DNA of 6,844 nt from positions 1 to 6,844 of the forward strand of contig CAMPIF010000235.1 of NCBI GenBank assembly GCA_946886245.1, given 5' to 3'. The stretch's first letter is position 1, and each line of letters starts with the position of its first letter. The translations under genes and the position numbers were made by a program. Source of the stretch: Ectopseudomonas composti. GTDB taxonomy: Bacteria; Pseudomonadota; Gammaproteobacteria; Pseudomonadales; Pseudomonadaceae. The notes beneath the pieces were generated by a model. It was not told the DNA's origin, searched no databases, and saw only the letters and a program-made list of their open reading frames with translations. This document shows, in pieces, positions 5,784-6,844 of this stretch.

Positions 5784-5795
5784 CCGGCCTTGACC

Positions 5796-6617
5796 ATGTC
5801 TGACGATCCCTTCCCCGACGACGCCGCGCAGACCGAGCGCACTCGCGAGACCATCCTGCGCTACCACCTGAGCTGGAAGCATCGCGACCTCGACGCGGTG
5901 ATGGCGCTGTACCACCCCGAGATCGAGTACAACGATTTCTACCAGCAGCGCTGCATGCGCCTGGGCGATCTGCGCGAGTACGTCGAGAACAACCTGCCAC
6001 GTCGCCCGGGCGAGCTGCTGGAGCACGTCGACCGCATCCGCATCGACGGCCATACCGCCTTCATCCAGTACTGCACCAGCCTGCAGGGTGGGGAAGGGCT
6101 GGTGTCGTTTCGCACCGGCGAAGCCATCACCGTGCGCGACGGGCTGATCTGGCGGATCAACGAATACGCCACCCTGGTACGTGAAGCCCGTGGCACTGGC
6201 GAAGCGGCCAGTTCGCGCCCGGCCATCAGCCGCCTGGGGCTGTCGACCCGCCAGCTCGGTCAACTGGCGCAGGACCTGCAGGACGATTTCCAGCGCAGTC
6301 AGCCTTTTCTCGACCCCGAACTGGATCTGCAGCAGGTAGCGGCGGCGACGGGTTACAGCCGCAACCAGATTTCCCACCTGCTCAATCAGGTGCTGGGCGA
6401 GAGCTTCTACCGCTACGTCAATCGTGCGCGCCTGCAGTACCTGCTCGATGGCTTGCAGGCAGGGAGCGACCTCAAGCGCATCGACGAGCTGGCCTTTGCC
6501 GCCGGCTTCAATTCCCTGTCGGCCTTCTACAGCTGCTTCAAGCGCCACACCGGGCTGTCGCCCAAGGCCTATCTCAAGCAGATTTCCTCGCGGGCACGCA
6601 CGCAAGACAGCGACTGA
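5796..6617 (+). CDS. AraC-family regulator with N-terminal SnoaL/NTF2-like domain
   Basis: This is a 273-residue cytoplasmic DNA-binding protein. Residues of about 15-130 look like a SnoaL/NTF2-like cone fold: TRETILRYHLSWKHRDLDAVMALYHPEIEYND (about 16-47), then a LGDLREYVENN helix and strands ending in GEAITVRDGLIWRINEYAT (about 108-126). Such domains often bind small hydrophobic or polar ligands. The C-terminus is an AraC double helix-turn-helix: helix-turn-helix one at about 176-197 (LQQVAAATGYSRNQISHLLN) and two at about 227-250 (IDELAFAAGFNSLSAFYSCF), closing with the typical KRHTGLSPKAYL. The SnoaL part presumably takes the place of the usual cupin sensor. I chose ATG 5796; an in-frame TTG at 5790 adds two residues, and neither has a clear Shine-Dalgarno. 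The oxidoreductase gene follows 45 bases downstream on the same strand with no terminator between, so it is a likely co-transcribed partner or target. The effector is unknown. Confidence 0.88.
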   Translation: MSDDPFPDDAAQTERTRETILRYHLSWKHRDLDAVMALYHPEIEYNDFYQQRCMRLGDLREYVENNLPRRPGELLEHVDRIRIDGHTAFIQYCTSLQGGEGLVSFRTGEAITVRDGLIWRINEYATLVREARGTGEAASSRPAISRLGLSTRQLGQLAQDLQDDFQRSQPFLDPELDLQQVAAATGYSRNQISHLLNQVLGESFYRYVNRARLQYLLDGLQAGSDLKRIDELAFAAGFNSLSAFYSCFKRHTGLSPKAYLKQISSRARTQDSD

Positions 6618-6636
6618 TCGTCACTACTAGCCTTGT

Positions 6637-6652
6637 GTCATCGATTGATGAC
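6637..6652. repeat. Inverted repeat just before the oxidoreductase ribosome binding site
   Basis: Perfect 6-base arms GTCATC and GATGAC (6637-6642 and 6647-6652) enclose GATT. The repeat touches the Shine-Dalgarno GGAGG (6653-6657) of the next gene. It has no T-tract, so it is not a terminator; it could be an operator or a small mRNA hairpin affecting translation. Confidence 0.4.
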
Positions 6653-6662
6653 GGAGGCGTGG

Positions 6663-6844
6663 ATGAATCCCTGGCGCAACATCAGTCTGTGGATGGATCA
6701 GCTCGATGATCCGCTGCAGGCGCGGCCCAGCCTGCAAAGCGAACTGCACGCCGACGTGGCGATCATCGGAGCGGGTTACACCGGCCTGTGGACGGCCTAT
6801 TACCTCAAGCGCCAGGCGCCGCAGCTGCGTGTGCTGATTCTGGA
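6663..6844 (+). CDS. FAD-dependent oxidoreductase, DAO family (3' end missing)
   Basis: Only the first 60 or so residues are present. After a leader MNPWRNISLWMDQLDD, the segment ADVAIIGAGYTGLWTAYYLKR (about residues 30-50) is a classic dinucleotide-binding beta-alpha-beta motif with GAGYTG, followed by the second strand LRVLILE ending in the acidic residue that holds the ribose. This is the FAD site of the DAO (glycine/D-amino-acid oxidase) family, which includes gamma-glutamylputrescine oxidase-like and other amine or amino-acid oxidases; the N-terminal leader SLWMDQLDD resembles that group. The substrate cannot be read from this fragment. The ATG at 6663 has GGAGG (6653-6657) 5 bases upstream. 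Position after the SnoaL-AraC gene suggests co-expression or control by it. Confidence 0.88.
   Translation, partial: MNPWRNISLWMDQLDDPLQARPSLQSELHADVAIIGAGYTGLWTAYYLKRQAPQLRVLIL

Noticed and set aside
5757..6605. A 282-codon open frame on the minus strand opposite the SnoaL-AraC gene
   Set aside because: It mirrors the third-position bias of the real gene, has no credible ribosome site or domain, and runs through the whole regulator gene and its leader.

Overview
The window reads as ordinary chromosomal DNA of a Pseudomonas. I infer this from the high GC content, the strong third-position G/C bias in every gene, Pseudomonas-like protein sequences, and the pairing of cysI with a DUF934 gene, which is familiar from that genus. 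A member of the P. mendocina/P. oleovorans side of the genus is plausible, but the sequence alone does not settle the species. There is no IS element, phage gene, tRNA, rRNA or CRISPR array, and no gene-free stretch longer than about 240 bases.

Left part (1-1815): the 3' two-thirds of a DeaD/CsdA-type DEAD-box RNA helicase on the plus strand runs into a perfect 13-bp terminator hairpin. It shares that hairpin with a convergent minus-strand gene for a small DUF2513-like, probably winged-helix protein, whose start is preceded by a 15-base inverted repeat. A second strong terminator, at 1767-1795, closes the next minus-strand operon.

Middle part (1816-4340): a minus-strand operon carries cysI (siroheme/4Fe-4S sulfite reductase) followed by a DUF934 gene that overlaps it by 17 bases. 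Both serve assimilatory sulfate reduction, giving sulfide for cysteine. Upstream is a 235-bp divergent control region with an A/T-rich block, a 14-bp palindrome and repeated AGGTTTA half-sites, which suggests activator control (CysB is the obvious candidate). On the other side of it lies a 37-residue single-pass membrane protein gene with a good ribosome binding site and its own terminator.

Right part (4341-6844): an orphan periplasmic binding protein of the sugar-binding/LuxP type, with a signal peptide and GTG start, ends directly against the stop codon of a convergent DUF2970 small membrane protein gene. Divergent from the latter is an unusual regulator that joins an N-terminal SnoaL/NTF2-like domain to a C-terminal AraC DNA-binding domain. 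Its leader holds two abutting inverted repeats and it lacks a clear Shine-Dalgarno. Forty-five bases downstream begins a FAD-dependent (DAO-family) oxidoreductase, cut by the window end, which is probably the regulator's operon partner or target.

No clearly new system is present. The points most worth a second look are the coupled CysI-DUF934 pair with no reductase subunit nearby, the orphan binding protein, the SnoaL-AraC regulator with its palindromic leader, and a possible 21-codon upstream frame coupled by ATGA to the 37-residue membrane protein.
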